A stretch of 35,954 nt of DNA from Chlamydiae bacterium RIFCSPLOWO2_12_FULL_45_20 (GCA_001796285.1 MGMD01000027.1:1-35954); one strand, 5' to 3'. Counted from the stretch's first letter, positions 21,333 to 30,489 are shown. The notes: generated by a model not told the origin, from the letters alone. Numbers and translations are program-made.

Positions 21333-24300
21333 ATGAAATCAGTCGTTTCATGCTTTCTATTGTTTTCCCAGTTAGCTGTAGCTAACCCCCTGGGGGAGTC
21401 TCTGATTTCTGGAGATGCCCTTATTGTCCCTGGGGAAGTACACCAGTTCTCAGAGCGGGCCATTATCGAATGGCAAGATTTTTCCATAGGCTCTCAGGAG
21501 CGGATGCAATTTTTCCAGCCTAGTCGAGATTCGGTTATACTGAACCAGGTGATCGGTCCAAATAGCAGCAAAATCTATGGAACGCTCGATGCAAATGGGC
21601 AAGTGATTTTGGTCAATCCCAACGGCGTGATCGTTGGAAAAACGGGAGTGATTAACGCTGCCTCGTTTTTCGCTTCGACCTCTTCTCTTCGTTACGATGA
21701 TTTCATGAAGGGGGATATCCATTTTTCCGTACAAGATGTTGCTTCAATGATTCATGTAGAAGGGCGCATTGAGGCGAGTGCTTGCAAAAAAGTGAATGGA
21801 CGCATTTTTTTGATTGCTGACGAGGTGTTGATTGGGGGGAAGCTGACTGCTGAATCTGGCCAGATTGAAGTTTTCGGCAACGATATTGTGCTTGAGAAAG
21901 GAGGCCATATTGATGTCAGTGGAGGCGACATGGGACATGCAGGGAAGGCGAAGATCAGGGCAGAACAACGGATCGATTTTTTAGGAGCGATGCATGCCAA
22001 AGGGGGGACAGCCTTAGGCAACGGAGGACAGATTGAGGTATCGAGTCGCGGCAGCTTTCACTTGGGGGGAGAAATGTCAACAATGGCATCCAATGGGCAA
22101 GTGGGAATGTTTCTCATCGATTCGACAGATGTTATGATTCGAGGGATCTCTTCTTTGGATGGCGAAGTCGGAGAATCCTCCGTGCTTTATACGTCTGGAG
22201 AAGGGGGCCTTGTAAGCCTGCTCAATCAATCTTCTGTGACGATTAGTACCGCCATGGAGCAAGGTCATAGCGGTCATCTAATGATTGACAGCACTGCAGA
22301 TTTTAGTGGATGGATAGCGCCTCACGGTTTAACACTACTCGTTGCTGGGGATCTGAACATTCTACAAGGAGCAGTGATTGGCATGCAGAGCTCTGGTGTA
22401 GGCGGAGAAATCGCTGCAAAAGCAGGTGGAAACATTGTAGTGGGGGCCGATCTAATCACTAATGGGGGGAATATCTCTTTATTAGCGGGTCCCCAGTCGG
22501 GCATTTCTGGACATAGCCCGACGGGTAGCCTGTTCCTCAACAGTGTTCTCGATACGATTCAGGTTACGGGCGGACAGAAAGAGGGCCAGCTGATGCTCAG
22601 GGGCTGTGATATCACCTCTTCGGCCACCTTACCTCACCAAACGAGTAGAGGAACGATTGATGTGTTTGCAGAAAGAGACATCCATGTGGGAGGATCCTCG
22701 AAAAATTTTGTATCCTCAACAGGAACCATTACCCTCCACGCGAATCGCCACATCAACCTTTTTCCTGGAGGGGGGATCATTTCTTCGGGAGATGTAGAAG
22801 GACTGCAGATTGATATCCAAGCGGACTATAATCGGAGTGGGGAAGGAGATCTCAGACTTCAGGCAGCTTTGGGCATCCCCTCCTCTATTCAGACAAGCGG
22901 CGGGGACGTGTTTATGGGCGGCCATAACGTGACCCTATCTGGCGCAATGCCTGCTTTAGACGTTCAAGGGACCGTCTTGGTCAAGGGTACAAATGTGGAA
23001 ATTCAAGCACGCAATAACGTTTGGACCGTTGGCGGCACGGGGATAGGTTCTTCCACCGTCTCTGTGCTCGCAACTGGAGATCTTTCCATTCGGGCCGGAA
23101 ATGACATCACTGTTCAAGGGGGGACGGGCGTGACAGGCGCATCGATCCTCAATGCTGGAACAGGAGCAAATGGACTTATCCTCTTAGCGGGGAATATGCT
23201 CAGCATACTAGGAGGAACGGGCACACAAGCAGCTGCGCTCGTCTCTGCGGATAAGGTGTACTGCGCAGCCCACAAAGATGTGATCATCAAGGCTGGTCCT
23301 GCTCGCGCCAATCGAGCATCCATTACGGCCTTAGCATCAACGCCATCTGTACGGGCAGGACGCCACCTCCTTTTTTACAAAGGATCTGTCAATGGTGTTG
23401 GGGGAGTCGTAGACGAGGGGTTTGGGTGCGATCTTCGTGCGGGAGGGGACATTCAAAATGCGCTTTCTTTCAGTCAAACAACAGCGGGCTTTCCCATTTA
23501 TATCGAAGCGGATGCCGCAGCCATTTTGCATCCTGCGCAAACGGGGCCCTATTTAGTGGGGACTCCGCTTGCAAGCCCTTTTGGGACGGTGAGTAAACAG
23601 CGCGGGGCCTATCGGGTGGATACATCGCCGGCGAGGCATGGAGTGGAGTTTTTCACTGTGGATCAAGAGATCACTCTTTACTCTTCTTCGACTTTTTTTG
23701 ATGGCACGCCAGCCGATATCGTGTTTGATAAAGCTACCGTGGCAAATGCGCAAAAAATCTCTTCAACGTGCGGGAATATTCAAATCGGAGCCTTTCGCAA
23801 TACAGAGGTGCAAGATGTCATTTCAACGGAGGGTGCCATCCTTATCGCAACAGACAACGATCTGAGGATCCATCAGCCCGACGGATGTATTCTCGCTGGG
23901 GGCCCTATTACAGTGATTGTCGATGAGCAAGCTCCCACCAGCAATGGGGGCGGAGGCTTTCACAATTGGAATGATGGCTTGTCAACGAGTGATAAAGAAC
24001 AAAGAATTGCTATTTATGCAGCTAGTGGACCCACCTCTCCAAATGTCTTTTCTTTTGCTACGCAGGTGCATTTAGGAAATATGGATTTTGTGAGGAAGTG
24101 GGATGCAGATCAGGCATTTGGACTCCTCTCCAAATATGGAACCTCTTTTCAGGCTGGGGGTAAGATCCATGGTGCTGGATTCAAAAAAAATTATGTAGCT
24201 GGATTGGGAGTTTTTTCAAGCCCGGTCATTTGGTATAAATCTCATCCGGAGTTCTATCCTGATACGAGAAATACCCTTTATGCGCTGCAAGCCCTGGGAT

Positions 24301-24569
24301 CGGAAATCCCTGAAAGGCTCTGGATCCAGAAATTTTCGATTCTCTGTCGTGATCAAGCGCTGACAAATCATGTAGCAAGGCTCGCTCGACGCGAAGGAAT
24401 GATACCGTCGACTTATAGAGTAGCGGAATCGAAGCACTATCTTTCAGAAGCGACTTTATCTGGAGAAACGATTCGCATACTCGATGGATATGAAAATTTT
24501 TTAAATGGCGCCTTTTGGAGCGCCCCGTATCTTTTGGATTCACTCGAATGGCTTGAGGAAATCCGGTGA
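21333..24569 (+). CDS. TpsA-type exoprotein (filamentous haemagglutinin-like, two-partner secretion)
   Basis: A 1078-residue predicted secreted protein. The signal peptide is MKSVVSCFLLFSQLAVA, then NPLG. Residues about 20-260 form the TPS (haemagglutination activity) domain: ERAIIEWQDFSIGSQERMQF, LNQVIGPNSSKIYGTLDANG, the hallmark VILVNPNGVIVGKTGVINAA and SFFASTSSL. A long Gly/Ser/Asn-rich beta-helix follows to about residue 860. The last 200 or so residues (from about HNWNDGLSTSDKEQ) have a different, less repetitive composition and may be a distinct effector or cap domain. The partner transporter gene overlaps its stop. The likely role is surface adhesion or interaction with the host or other microbes. 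The family is secure; the role is inferred. Confidence 0.88.
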   Translation: MKSVVSCFLLFSQLAVANPLGESLISGDALIVPGEVHQFSERAIIEWQDFSIGSQERMQFFQPSRDSVILNQVIGPNSSKIYGTLDANGQVILVNPNGVIVGKTGVINAASFFASTSSLRYDDFMKGDIHFSVQDVASMIHVEGRIEASACKKVNGRIFLIADEVLIGGKLTAESGQIEVFGNDIVLEKGGHIDVSGGDMGHAGKAKIRAEQRIDFLGAMHAKGGTALGNGGQIEVSSRGSFHLGGEMSTMASNGQVGMFLIDSTDVMIRGISSLDGEVGESSVLYTSGEGGLVSLLNQSSVTISTAMEQGHSGHLMIDSTADFSGWIAPHGLTLLVAGDLNILQGAVIGMQSSGVGGEIAAKAGGNIVVGADLITNGGNISLLAGPQSGISGHSPTGSLFLNSVLDTIQVTGGQKEGQLMLRGCDITSSATLPHQTSRGTIDVFAERDIHVGGSSKNFVSSTGTITLHANRHINLFPGGGIISSGDVEGLQIDIQADYNRSGEGDLRLQAALGIPSSIQTSGGDVFMGGHNVTLSGAMPALDVQGTVLVKGTNVEIQARNNVWTVGGTGIGSSTVSVLATGDLSIRAGNDITVQGGTGVTGASILNAGTGANGLILLAGNMLSILGGTGTQAAALVSADKVYCAAHKDVIIKAGPARANRASITALASTPSVRAGRHLLFYKGSVNGVGGVVDEGFGCDLRAGGDIQNALSFSQTTAGFPIYIEADAAAILHPAQTGPYLVGTPLASPFGTVSKQRGAYRVDTSPARHGVEFFTVDQEITLYSSSTFFDGTPADIVFDKATVANAQKISSTCGNIQIGAFRNTEVQDVISTEGAILIATDNDLRIHQPDGCILAGGPITVIVDEQAPTSNGGGGFHNWNDGLSTSDKEQRIAIYAASGPTSPNVFSFATQVHLGNMDFVRKWDADQAFGLLSKYGTSFQAGGKIHGAGFKKNYVAGLGVFSSPVIWYKSHPEFYPDTRNTLYALQALGSEIPERLWIQKFSILCRDQALTNHVARLARREGMIPSTYRVAESKHYLSEATLSGETIRILDGYENFLNGAFWSAPYLLDSLEWLEEIR

Positions 24570-26191
24570 AAAAACTTCTCGCCTTGATATTGTTTCAGGT
24601 ATTTTTCCTAGCTGCGAATGGAGAGGAAACTTTGGTACAGTGTTTGCAAGGGATTGTTTTTGTAGGCAGCTGGCAGCAAGTAGAGAAAGAGGCGACCAGT
24701 GAGTGCGGTTTCGTAGTGGCGGATCGGGTCTCTATTCTTCAGAAATCCCCAGATTTTTTACGCGAACTTACTTATGAGTATTTAGATAGACCATTGACCC
24801 AAAAGACGATTGTAGATCTGAAACAGAGAGTTGCTGACTTTTATCACTCGAAAAATCAACCCTTTGTGGTGGTCAGTATCCCGCGCCAAGAAATCACAAA
24901 CTGCATTCTTCAGGTAGTTGTGGAAGAAGCGAGACTCGGCTGCATTTATTCTTCTGGAAATTGCTACTTCCCGACTTCCTGGCTTTCTGACGCAATGCGC
25001 GTAAATCCAGGGGAGCCCATCGATATGCAGACAGTCTTTGAAGATGTCGCTTGGCTGAATTTGAACCCTTTTCGCCGAACCGATGCGATTTTTAAGCCTG
25101 GAGCAAAACCTAATACCACAGATATTGAACTAGTTACTATTGACCGCTGGCCTTATCGTGTCTATGCAGGTGCGGATAATACTGGCACCATCGCAACCAA
25201 TCGCAATCGCCTCTTTTTTGGTTTTAATTTTGGAAAATCGGTATTGAAAGATGGTCAAATTTCGTATCAATTTACGTATGCGCCTAACTGGAACCTTTTT
25301 TACGCCCATACGGCGAGTGCAAGGCTTCCTCTTCCATGGAGACACATTGCTGTTCTTTGGGGAGGATATTCGAGTGTCAAGCCCGACACAGGCTCTTCCA
25401 TCGTAAAAAACCGCGGAATTAGCTGGCAGGTCGATGCGCGCTACCGTATTCCTATTTTTATCAATCCGCATATTATGCAAACGTTTACGATAGGCTACGA
25501 TTTTAAAGAAACGAATAATACGATTCTTTTTGATGGAACTAGCCTTTTCAAAACCAGCGCGGATATCAATCAATTCCTCTTGGGATATGAGCTGGGCTAC
25601 AGAACAGAGACGCTCAGTGTCACGTGGAATACGGAGATATTTGGGAATCCTGGAGGTATTACATATGGCAATAAAACTTTCTTCTATGAACAGCTACGCC
25701 CTGGCGCGAAAGATCAGTATCTCTATATCAAGACGGCCCATGCACTGGCAAAAAAGACAAAATGCGGTTTGTTTAGCTACGATATCTTAGGGCAACTTTC
25801 GTCTACCAATCTTCTCCCATCGGAGCAGGTGACCATGACGGGCTACGATGCTGTCCGAGGATTTGAGGAAAAAATTCTTAACTTAGACAACGCTCTTCTG
25901 GTCCATCTTACTTATGAAACGCCACGAGTGAGCGTATTAAGAAGAACCCGGTATGGCGCTATCGATGAGTTGTATCTTGTCGCATTTCTCGATTATGGAG
26001 TGGGTAGGGATCATTGGATTGTGGAAGATGGGGAAAGCTTCCAAAGCCTTTCTTCTATCGGTCCTGGGGCGCGTTATCAGATCGATCGGTACTGCATGGT
26101 GCGATTTGACTATGGCTTTCAGATTGGGCATAGGGGATTTGATAACCCGACGCACTCGCGCTATAATTTTGGTTTAGTCATGAGTTATTGA
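24566..26191 (+). CDS. TpsB-type outer-membrane transporter (FhaC/ShlB family)
   Basis: A 541-residue outer-membrane barrel that secretes the adjacent TpsA protein. It begins with GTG overlapping the tpsA stop as GTGA, directly followed by a signal peptide (MKKLLALILFQVFFLAANGE). A POTRA domain of the ShlB type lies at about residues 65-140 (RPLTQKTIVDLKQRVADFYH and FVVVSIPRQEITNCILQVVV). A second POTRA-like region covers FRRTDAIFKPGAKPNTTDIE. The remainder alternates as beta-strands and carries the loop-6 signature VRGF in TGYDAVRGFEEKI. It ends in an aromatic-rich strand, YNFGLVMSY, as expected for BAM-dependent insertion. Confidence 0.88.
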   Translation: MKKLLALILFQVFFLAANGEETLVQCLQGIVFVGSWQQVEKEATSECGFVVADRVSILQKSPDFLRELTYEYLDRPLTQKTIVDLKQRVADFYHSKNQPFVVVSIPRQEITNCILQVVVEEARLGCIYSSGNCYFPTSWLSDAMRVNPGEPIDMQTVFEDVAWLNLNPFRRTDAIFKPGAKPNTTDIELVTIDRWPYRVYAGADNTGTIATNRNRLFFGFNFGKSVLKDGQISYQFTYAPNWNLFYAHTASARLPLPWRHIAVLWGGYSSVKPDTGSSIVKNRGISWQVDARYRIPIFINPHIMQTFTIGYDFKETNNTILFDGTSLFKTSADINQFLLGYELGYRTETLSVTWNTEIFGNPGGITYGNKTFFYEQLRPGAKDQYLYIKTAHALAKKTKCGLFSYDILGQLSSTNLLPSEQVTMTGYDAVRGFEEKILNLDNALLVHLTYETPRVSVLRRTRYGAIDELYLVAFLDYGVGRDHWIVEDGESFQSLSSIGPGARYQIDRYCMVRFDYGFQIGHRGFDNPTHSRYNFGLVMSY

Positions 26192-26201
26192 GTCTCTTCA
26201 G

Positions 26202-27065
26202 ATGAGAAATACTGAGCATTACGGCTACCTTTGGGGGCTTTTATCTGCTGTCACAGGCGCTGGTATGGGGCTTTTTGTCAAACTTTCTACCGAAGTTCCC
26301 GTGACAACGTTAGTTTTCGTTCGATTTGCTCTTGCACTGCCGATGATCCTGGTGTTGCTTTGGCGAAAGAAGGTGGTGATCTCGCCTCAAAAGATTTACA
26401 AATATTCTATTAGGAGCTTAGCGGGGCTTGGGGCGTTGTACTGTTATTATGGAACGCTCAAACACCTGCCGCTTGTCGATGCTGTAACTTTAAGAAACGC
26501 GGCGCCACTTTTCATCCCCGTCATTACCTATTTTGCATGGAGAGTTGTTGTAACAAAAAGAAGAATTATCGCACTTTTTATCGGTTTTTTGGGCGTAATC
26601 GTGCTTCTTCAGCCATCGGGCGACATTTTTAAATTCGCAAGCCTGTTAGGTGTAGCCAGCGCCTTTTTGGGCGCTTTAGCAGCACTTAATATTCGGCGCC
26701 TTTCAAAGGTTGAATCAGCCTTGACCACGCTTACCTACTATTTTTTGATTGGTACGGTCATTACCTTTTTTCCCATGCTCATTGGGTATAAGGGAGTGCC
26801 AAATAAAGTCCAGTGGATCTATCTTTTGGCTGCAGGCCTATCTGCTTTAATTTTTCAATATACGATGACCAAGGCTTATACCCATATTTCCGCTACAAAA
26901 GTGGGCTCTTTGAACTATTTGAGTGTAGCCTTGGGAGGGTTGTATGGGTGGTTATTTTTGGGTGAAAGATACGATCTTTGGATTGGGCTCGGGGTTATTT
27001 TGATTGTGAGCGGGGCTCTTTTAGCCTTGACCGGTCCTGGAAAATCGAGACATATACCAAGGTGA
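26202..27065 (+). CDS. EamA/DMT-superfamily transporter
   Basis: A 287-residue inner-membrane protein with ten hydrophobic segments in two EamA repeats. Repeat one starts GYLWGLLSAVTGAGMGLFVK and ends near LIGFLGVIVLLQPSGD (IGFLGVIVLLQP). Repeat two contains LGALAALNIRRLSKVES and ends LGVILIVSGALLALTGPG. The substrate is unknown; family members export amino acids and other metabolites, and some chlamydial and rickettsial relatives carry S-adenosylmethionine. It starts 10 bases after the tpsB stop and may be read from the same transcript. It ends 22 bases before a convergent gene. Confidence 0.85.
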   Translation: MRNTEHYGYLWGLLSAVTGAGMGLFVKLSTEVPVTTLVFVRFALALPMILVLLWRKKVVISPQKIYKYSIRSLAGLGALYCYYGTLKHLPLVDAVTLRNAAPLFIPVITYFAWRVVVTKRRIIALFIGFLGVIVLLQPSGDIFKFASLLGVASAFLGALAALNIRRLSKVESALTTLTYYFLIGTVITFFPMLIGYKGVPNKVQWIYLLAAGLSALIFQYTMTKAYTHISATKVGSLNYLSVALGGLYGWLFLGERYDLWIGLGVILIVSGALLALTGPGKSRHIPR

Positions 27066-27087
27066 TTTCCACACTCCGAACTCTGCT

Positions 27088-27510
27088 TTACACAATTTCT
27101 ACCATTGCTACGTTTCTTTCGTAGAATCTGTAATTTAGGGTAGGCCATGCTATAAGATTCACTAGAAGGAAAGTCACTGTAGAGGTCGTCGTATCAAGCC
27201 AAGGGATCCTTGAGGAGGCTAAACCTAAAGCCATCATTTTAGGCATAACTATCTGAATACATTGTGCAATCACTTTGTGTTCTGGAAAGATCGTGTTAAT
27301 AATGGGGCGAGTGATCGCCTCAATGATTGTGGCTACAGCTGCAATAGTACCTCCTAGTAGAGCTAGACTGCTAGCCGATCCAAGTAGAAGATGAATGACT
27401 GTTGTAGCTATAAACCCTTGAGCTGCTTTGATAGGCACTTCAGCAGGAAATTTTCGTACATAACTATCTTGCATGGTGCGTAAAGTGACTGTATTGAGAG
27501 CTGTAAACAT
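27088..27510 (-). CDS. Small membrane protein, unknown function
   Basis: A 140-residue protein with three or more hydrophobic segments: GFIATTVIHLLLGSASSLAL, then LGGTIAAVATIIEAI, a third around VMPKMMALGLASS and a fourth near STVTFLLVNLIAWPT. I do not recognise it. It resembles the 11982-12608 protein in general style, with alternating helices and a conserved-looking ITRPIINTIFPE segment. It lies convergent to the EamA transporter and divergent from the CPBP protease. A host-membrane-targeted chlamydial protein is one possibility, not supported beyond composition. Confidence 0.55.
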   Translation of the reverse strand: MFTALNTVTLRTMQDSYVRKFPAEVPIKAAQGFIATTVIHLLLGSASSLALLGGTIAAVATIIEAITRPIINTIFPEHKVIAQCIQIVMPKMMALGLASSRIPWLDTTTSTVTFLLVNLIAWPTLNYRFYERNVAMVEIV

Positions 27511-27645
27511 AAAATTTTACCTTGCTTTGAAAGAGTATATCTGGATCGTAGAATACATAGCAATGGAAAAATAACTTTGGCGCAAATTGATAGGCAAATC
27601 TGCTATACTCCGATGTTTCTTACTTTTATTCAGGAATTCAGTAAT

Positions 27646-28455
27646 ATGCTTCTATGGACTCTCTGCGCATTCATTTTCTTAGGAACTTCGTTTTTAAGTC
27701 TGTGGGTTCGACGCGATCCTAAAATTTGGGGAACTTTGCTTGGGCTGAGCTTGTTGTCTGGGCTAGTCGCCGGCAACATGAACTGGATCGGTTTAATTTT
27801 CATAATTGTCTTGTTATTATTATGGGTCTTTTACGATCGCAGGCCAAATGTAGCACTATTTATCTTCATTATCTGTGTCAGCGCCAGCTTGAAAATGAGG
27901 TTTTTACCTGGATATACTCCGTTCTTTTTTACTCCCAAATTTGCAGTTGGGTTGGAGGGCTCTTTAATGGGACTATTTCCCTTAGCTTTTTTAGTTCCAT
28001 TAGCTCGAGGAATGAAAGATTGGGCAGCTGTTATGAAAGGATTGGTCATTGGATGTGCTGGAATCGCCATTTTAGCTGTTCTTGCCACATTTAGCGGGGC
28101 CACTCATTGGCATTTTGAGCCGCCTACTTTTGCAGCTGCTCGAACCCTCAGTAATTTTTTCCTAACCTCTATGCCCGAAGAGGGATTTTATCGAGGATTA
28201 ATTCAAAACACTTTTTGCAAGTATTTTGAAAACATCAGGCTAGGAAAAATACTCGCGTTGATCTCAACTTCTGTCTTATTTACAGCAGCCCATGTTTATT
28301 GGAGTCCAGGCTTGCAGATTTTAGTATTTGTCTTTCTCGCAAGCCTTCTCTATGGGGGTGTTTATTTGATTTCAGGCAAGATTGAGAGCTCTATTTTTTG
28401 TCACTTCCTTCTCAACTTCATTCACATGACATTTTTCTCCTATCATGCGATGTAA
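27646..28455 (+). CDS. CPBP-family intramembrane metalloprotease
   Basis: A 269-residue multi-spanning membrane protein of the CPBP (Abi/CAAX-like) family. Motif 1, EExxxR, is MPEEGFYRGL (E178, E179, R183). Motif 2 is FTAAHVYWSP with its conserved His, and the last motif is CHFLLNFIHM. I chose the ATG at 27646, which follows AGGAA at suitable spacing. Frames from 27577 (TTG) or 27613 lack ribosome sites, and an extended -10-like TGCTATACT (27599-27607) lies upstream of 27646. Family members are glutamate-dependent proteases processing prenylated or membrane proteins; the substrate here is unknown. It overlaps the next gene by 11 bases. Confidence 0.85.
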   Translation: MLLWTLCAFIFLGTSFLSLWVRRDPKIWGTLLGLSLLSGLVAGNMNWIGLIFIIVLLLLWVFYDRRPNVALFIFIICVSASLKMRFLPGYTPFFFTPKFAVGLEGSLMGLFPLAFLVPLARGMKDWAAVMKGLVIGCAGIAILAVLATFSGATHWHFEPPTFAAARTLSNFFLTSMPEEGFYRGLIQNTFCKYFENIRLGKILALISTSVLFTAAHVYWSPGLQILVFVFLASLLYGGVYLISGKIESSIFCHFLLNFIHMTFFSYHAM

Positions 28456-29560
28456 ACGTTTTCTCCTGTTCTTATTCGCTCCTTTTCTCTCGCTATTTTC
28501 TGCGTTAGGCTTGGAATATACCCATTTAGAGCTCCTTGGAACTTCCTGTTTTGATTACTATATTACAGGCTATCAATCTATTCATGTAATAGAAGTTGAT
28601 CCGTCGCAATATGAAGTTAAGCCAATCAAAGCCTTAGATAATGGCATTGGGAGAGAATCTGTTCTTTCAATCAGCACCCGCTATGGAGCAGCAGCTTCTA
28701 TCAATGGCGGTTTTTTTTCTATAGGAGGGACTTTTGATGGCAAAGCTTGCGGAACGCTCAAAATTCATGATTGGTATGCTTTTCCGATCAAGCCTAGAGG
28801 TTGCATTGGATGGTCCCTTGAAAATCAAAACCCTATAATGGATCGACTGTTAGTCAGCGCCACTGCAGATTACAATTGTAGCGAAATTTCTCTGGATGGA
28901 TTGAATCGTCTTCGAAAAGATGGAGAAATCATCCTTTTCACTCCATGTTTTCATAGAACAACCTTAACTATCCCAGATGGAAAAGAGATGGTTGTAGTAG
29001 ATGGCATCATTCAATCTATTATCAGAGGAGGAAGCACAAAAATTCCTGAAAATGGGTTTGTACTTTCCATTCAAGAAAAACACCCTCTTTTCAATAGTTT
29101 TGAAGTGGGAATGCCTCTCACAGTCACTATTCAAATCAACTCCTTAATGGGGATAACATCTTCTGATGAATGGGGGTCTCTGGATTACATCGTTGGAGGT
29201 ACTCCTCTTCTTCTCTACAATAATGCAAGAATCGTCGATCTTGAATCGGAACAAACCATTCCAACTTTCTTGTCTAATAGGCATGCAAGAACAGCTATAG
29301 GTATACTGCCTAATGGAAATTGGATTTTTGTAGTGGTTGACAAAACTGGGCTTTTTGACGGGATGACAATGTATGAACTTTCTGACTTAATGGTACGATT
29401 GGGGTGTATGCATGCACTGAATTTAGATGGAGGTGGGAGTTCTACCATGGTATGCGAAGGCGTCATTAAAAATTCTCCTCATGGGGATGAAGAGGAAGGA
29501 GCTGGGCAAAATGCTGTCCGTCGAGTATCTGATGCTATTGTAGTGCTTCCCAAAAAGTAA
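28445..29560 (+). CDS. Secreted phosphodiester-glycosidase-like (NAGPA family) protein
   Basis: A 371-residue exported protein with a signal peptide (MRCKRFLLFLFAPFLSLFSA). The core matches the phosphodiester glycosidase domain shared with the lysosomal uncovering enzyme NAGPA and bacterial exopolysaccharide relatives. It shows AASINGGFFSIGG, RHARTAIGILPNGNWIFVVV, MYELSDLMVRLGCMHALNLD, DGGGSSTMV and the terminal RVSDAIVVL. Such enzymes cleave sugar-phosphodiester bonds or act on surface polysaccharides; the substrate here is not known. The start overlaps the protease gene by 11 bases, suggesting coexpression with it. Confidence 0.82.
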   Translation: MRCKRFLLFLFAPFLSLFSALGLEYTHLELLGTSCFDYYITGYQSIHVIEVDPSQYEVKPIKALDNGIGRESVLSISTRYGAAASINGGFFSIGGTFDGKACGTLKIHDWYAFPIKPRGCIGWSLENQNPIMDRLLVSATADYNCSEISLDGLNRLRKDGEIILFTPCFHRTTLTIPDGKEMVVVDGIIQSIIRGGSTKIPENGFVLSIQEKHPLFNSFEVGMPLTVTIQINSLMGITSSDEWGSLDYIVGGTPLLLYNNARIVDLESEQTIPTFLSNRHARTAIGILPNGNWIFVVVDKTGLFDGMTMYELSDLMVRLGCMHALNLDGGGSSTMVCEGVIKNSPHGDEEEGAGQNAVRRVSDAIVVLPKK

Positions 29561-29607
29561 ATAGAAAAACCTTCTTGGATTAAGATTTCTTTGTTATGTT
29601 CTAGATC

Positions 29608-29835
29608 ATGAAAAAATATCTAATTTCAACAATTTCTAAAGCGAAATATCCCTTCGAAAGACTAGAAGAATTTGTCGAGAATGATGAATCACTCGAAGTG
29701 AAAATAGAAGGACTTGGCTCTGCTACTTCTCTGATTGCAGTAAAAAAACTATGCTAATCAGGCAAAATCAAACAAGATGAATCAGTGGTCCTTATATTGA
29801 CCGGTTCAGGATTGAAAGATAACGAAATAGGGTGA
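29608..29835 (+). pseudogene. Broken C-terminal fragment of a threonine-synthase-like gene
   Basis: A frame from ATG 29608 reads 49 codons to a TAA at 29755-29757 and continues in the same frame to TGA at 29833-29835. Across the stop the residues resemble the C-terminal end of threonine synthase and related fold-type II PLP enzymes. They run GLGSATSLIAVKKLC, stop, SGKIKQDESVVLILTGSGLKD, where VVxxLTGxGLKD is the family hallmark. Only about 75 of some 400 residues remain and there is an in-frame stop, so this is a relic. It is convergent to the end of the biotin operon. Confidence 0.65.
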
Positions 29836-29859
29836 ATGTGGGAGCGTGGATGCGAAGCA

Positions 29860-30489
29860 CTATTCTTGAATAGTTCTATTTATGGAGAGGATCCATTTCT
29901 TACAAAGATCCCCTTCAAATGCACAGATTTGCTCTGCATGGACAAAGCCTGAAGGCAGCTTATGAAGTCCCTCAATCATTTCATTAAGATGCTCTTTTTC
30001 CTCCAGGAGGATTGATTTCACGGCTACTTTTGATCCAGCATTCTTTAGAACATCATCGTAGATACGGTAAAGTTCATCTGCTCGCAGTTCAATTGCATAG
30101 GTAACAAGTAAGTAAGCCGCTTCTTTGATGGCATTTTTGGTAAGACCTGCTCGCTTGAGGTAACGGGAAGCCTTTAAATCTAAAACAGTCAAATAATGCA
30201 ATGAGGATATCCCCCCTAACATGAGGGCAAGGGAATAAGTATCCATAGATTTAGTAGACACCTTCTCAATCTGCCGTTTCAAATGATGAGCATGCCGAAA
30301 TTCTTCAGCCGCATGTTTGAGCATTTCCTCTTTAACTAATGTCGGATGTTCACAGGCAGCAATTTTTCTAGCTCCGCAATTTTCGAGGTAAGAAAGAGTA
30401 TTGAGCCATTTAGCATGTGTTTCATGGGAAGCAACGACTCTTGTAAGGAGTTTCTTAATTGGTTCGGCAAAGGACATAAATGAGGTCAT
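29860..30489 (-). CDS. Ferritin-like di-iron protein encoded in the biotin operon
   Basis: A 209-residue all-helical protein with the full ligand pattern of a di-iron carboxylate enzyme. It has E36 (helix A, LSYLENCG), E63 and H66 (ExxH in AAEEFRHAHH), E134 (VTYAIELRADELYRIY) and E164 with H167 (ExxH in LLEEKEHLNE). Spacings of about 27-30 residues between ligands in each helix pair are canonical. Such proteins are oxygenases, oxidases or iron stores. Its start overlaps the bioA stop by 4 bases and it is the last gene of bioB-F-D-A-X, so it is almost certainly coexpressed. No bioC or bioH lies in the window, so a role in making the pimeloyl precursor is plausible but unproven. Confidence 0.75.
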   Translation of the reverse strand: MTSFMSFAEPIKKLLTRVVASHETHAKWLNTLSYLENCGARKIAACEHPTLVKEEMLKHAAEEFRHAHHLKRQIEKVSTKSMDTYSLALMLGGISSLHYLTVLDLKASRYLKRAGLTKNAIKEAAYLLVTYAIELRADELYRIYDDVLKNAGSKVAVKSILLEEKEHLNEMIEGLHKLPSGFVHAEQICAFEGDLCKKWILSINRTIQE

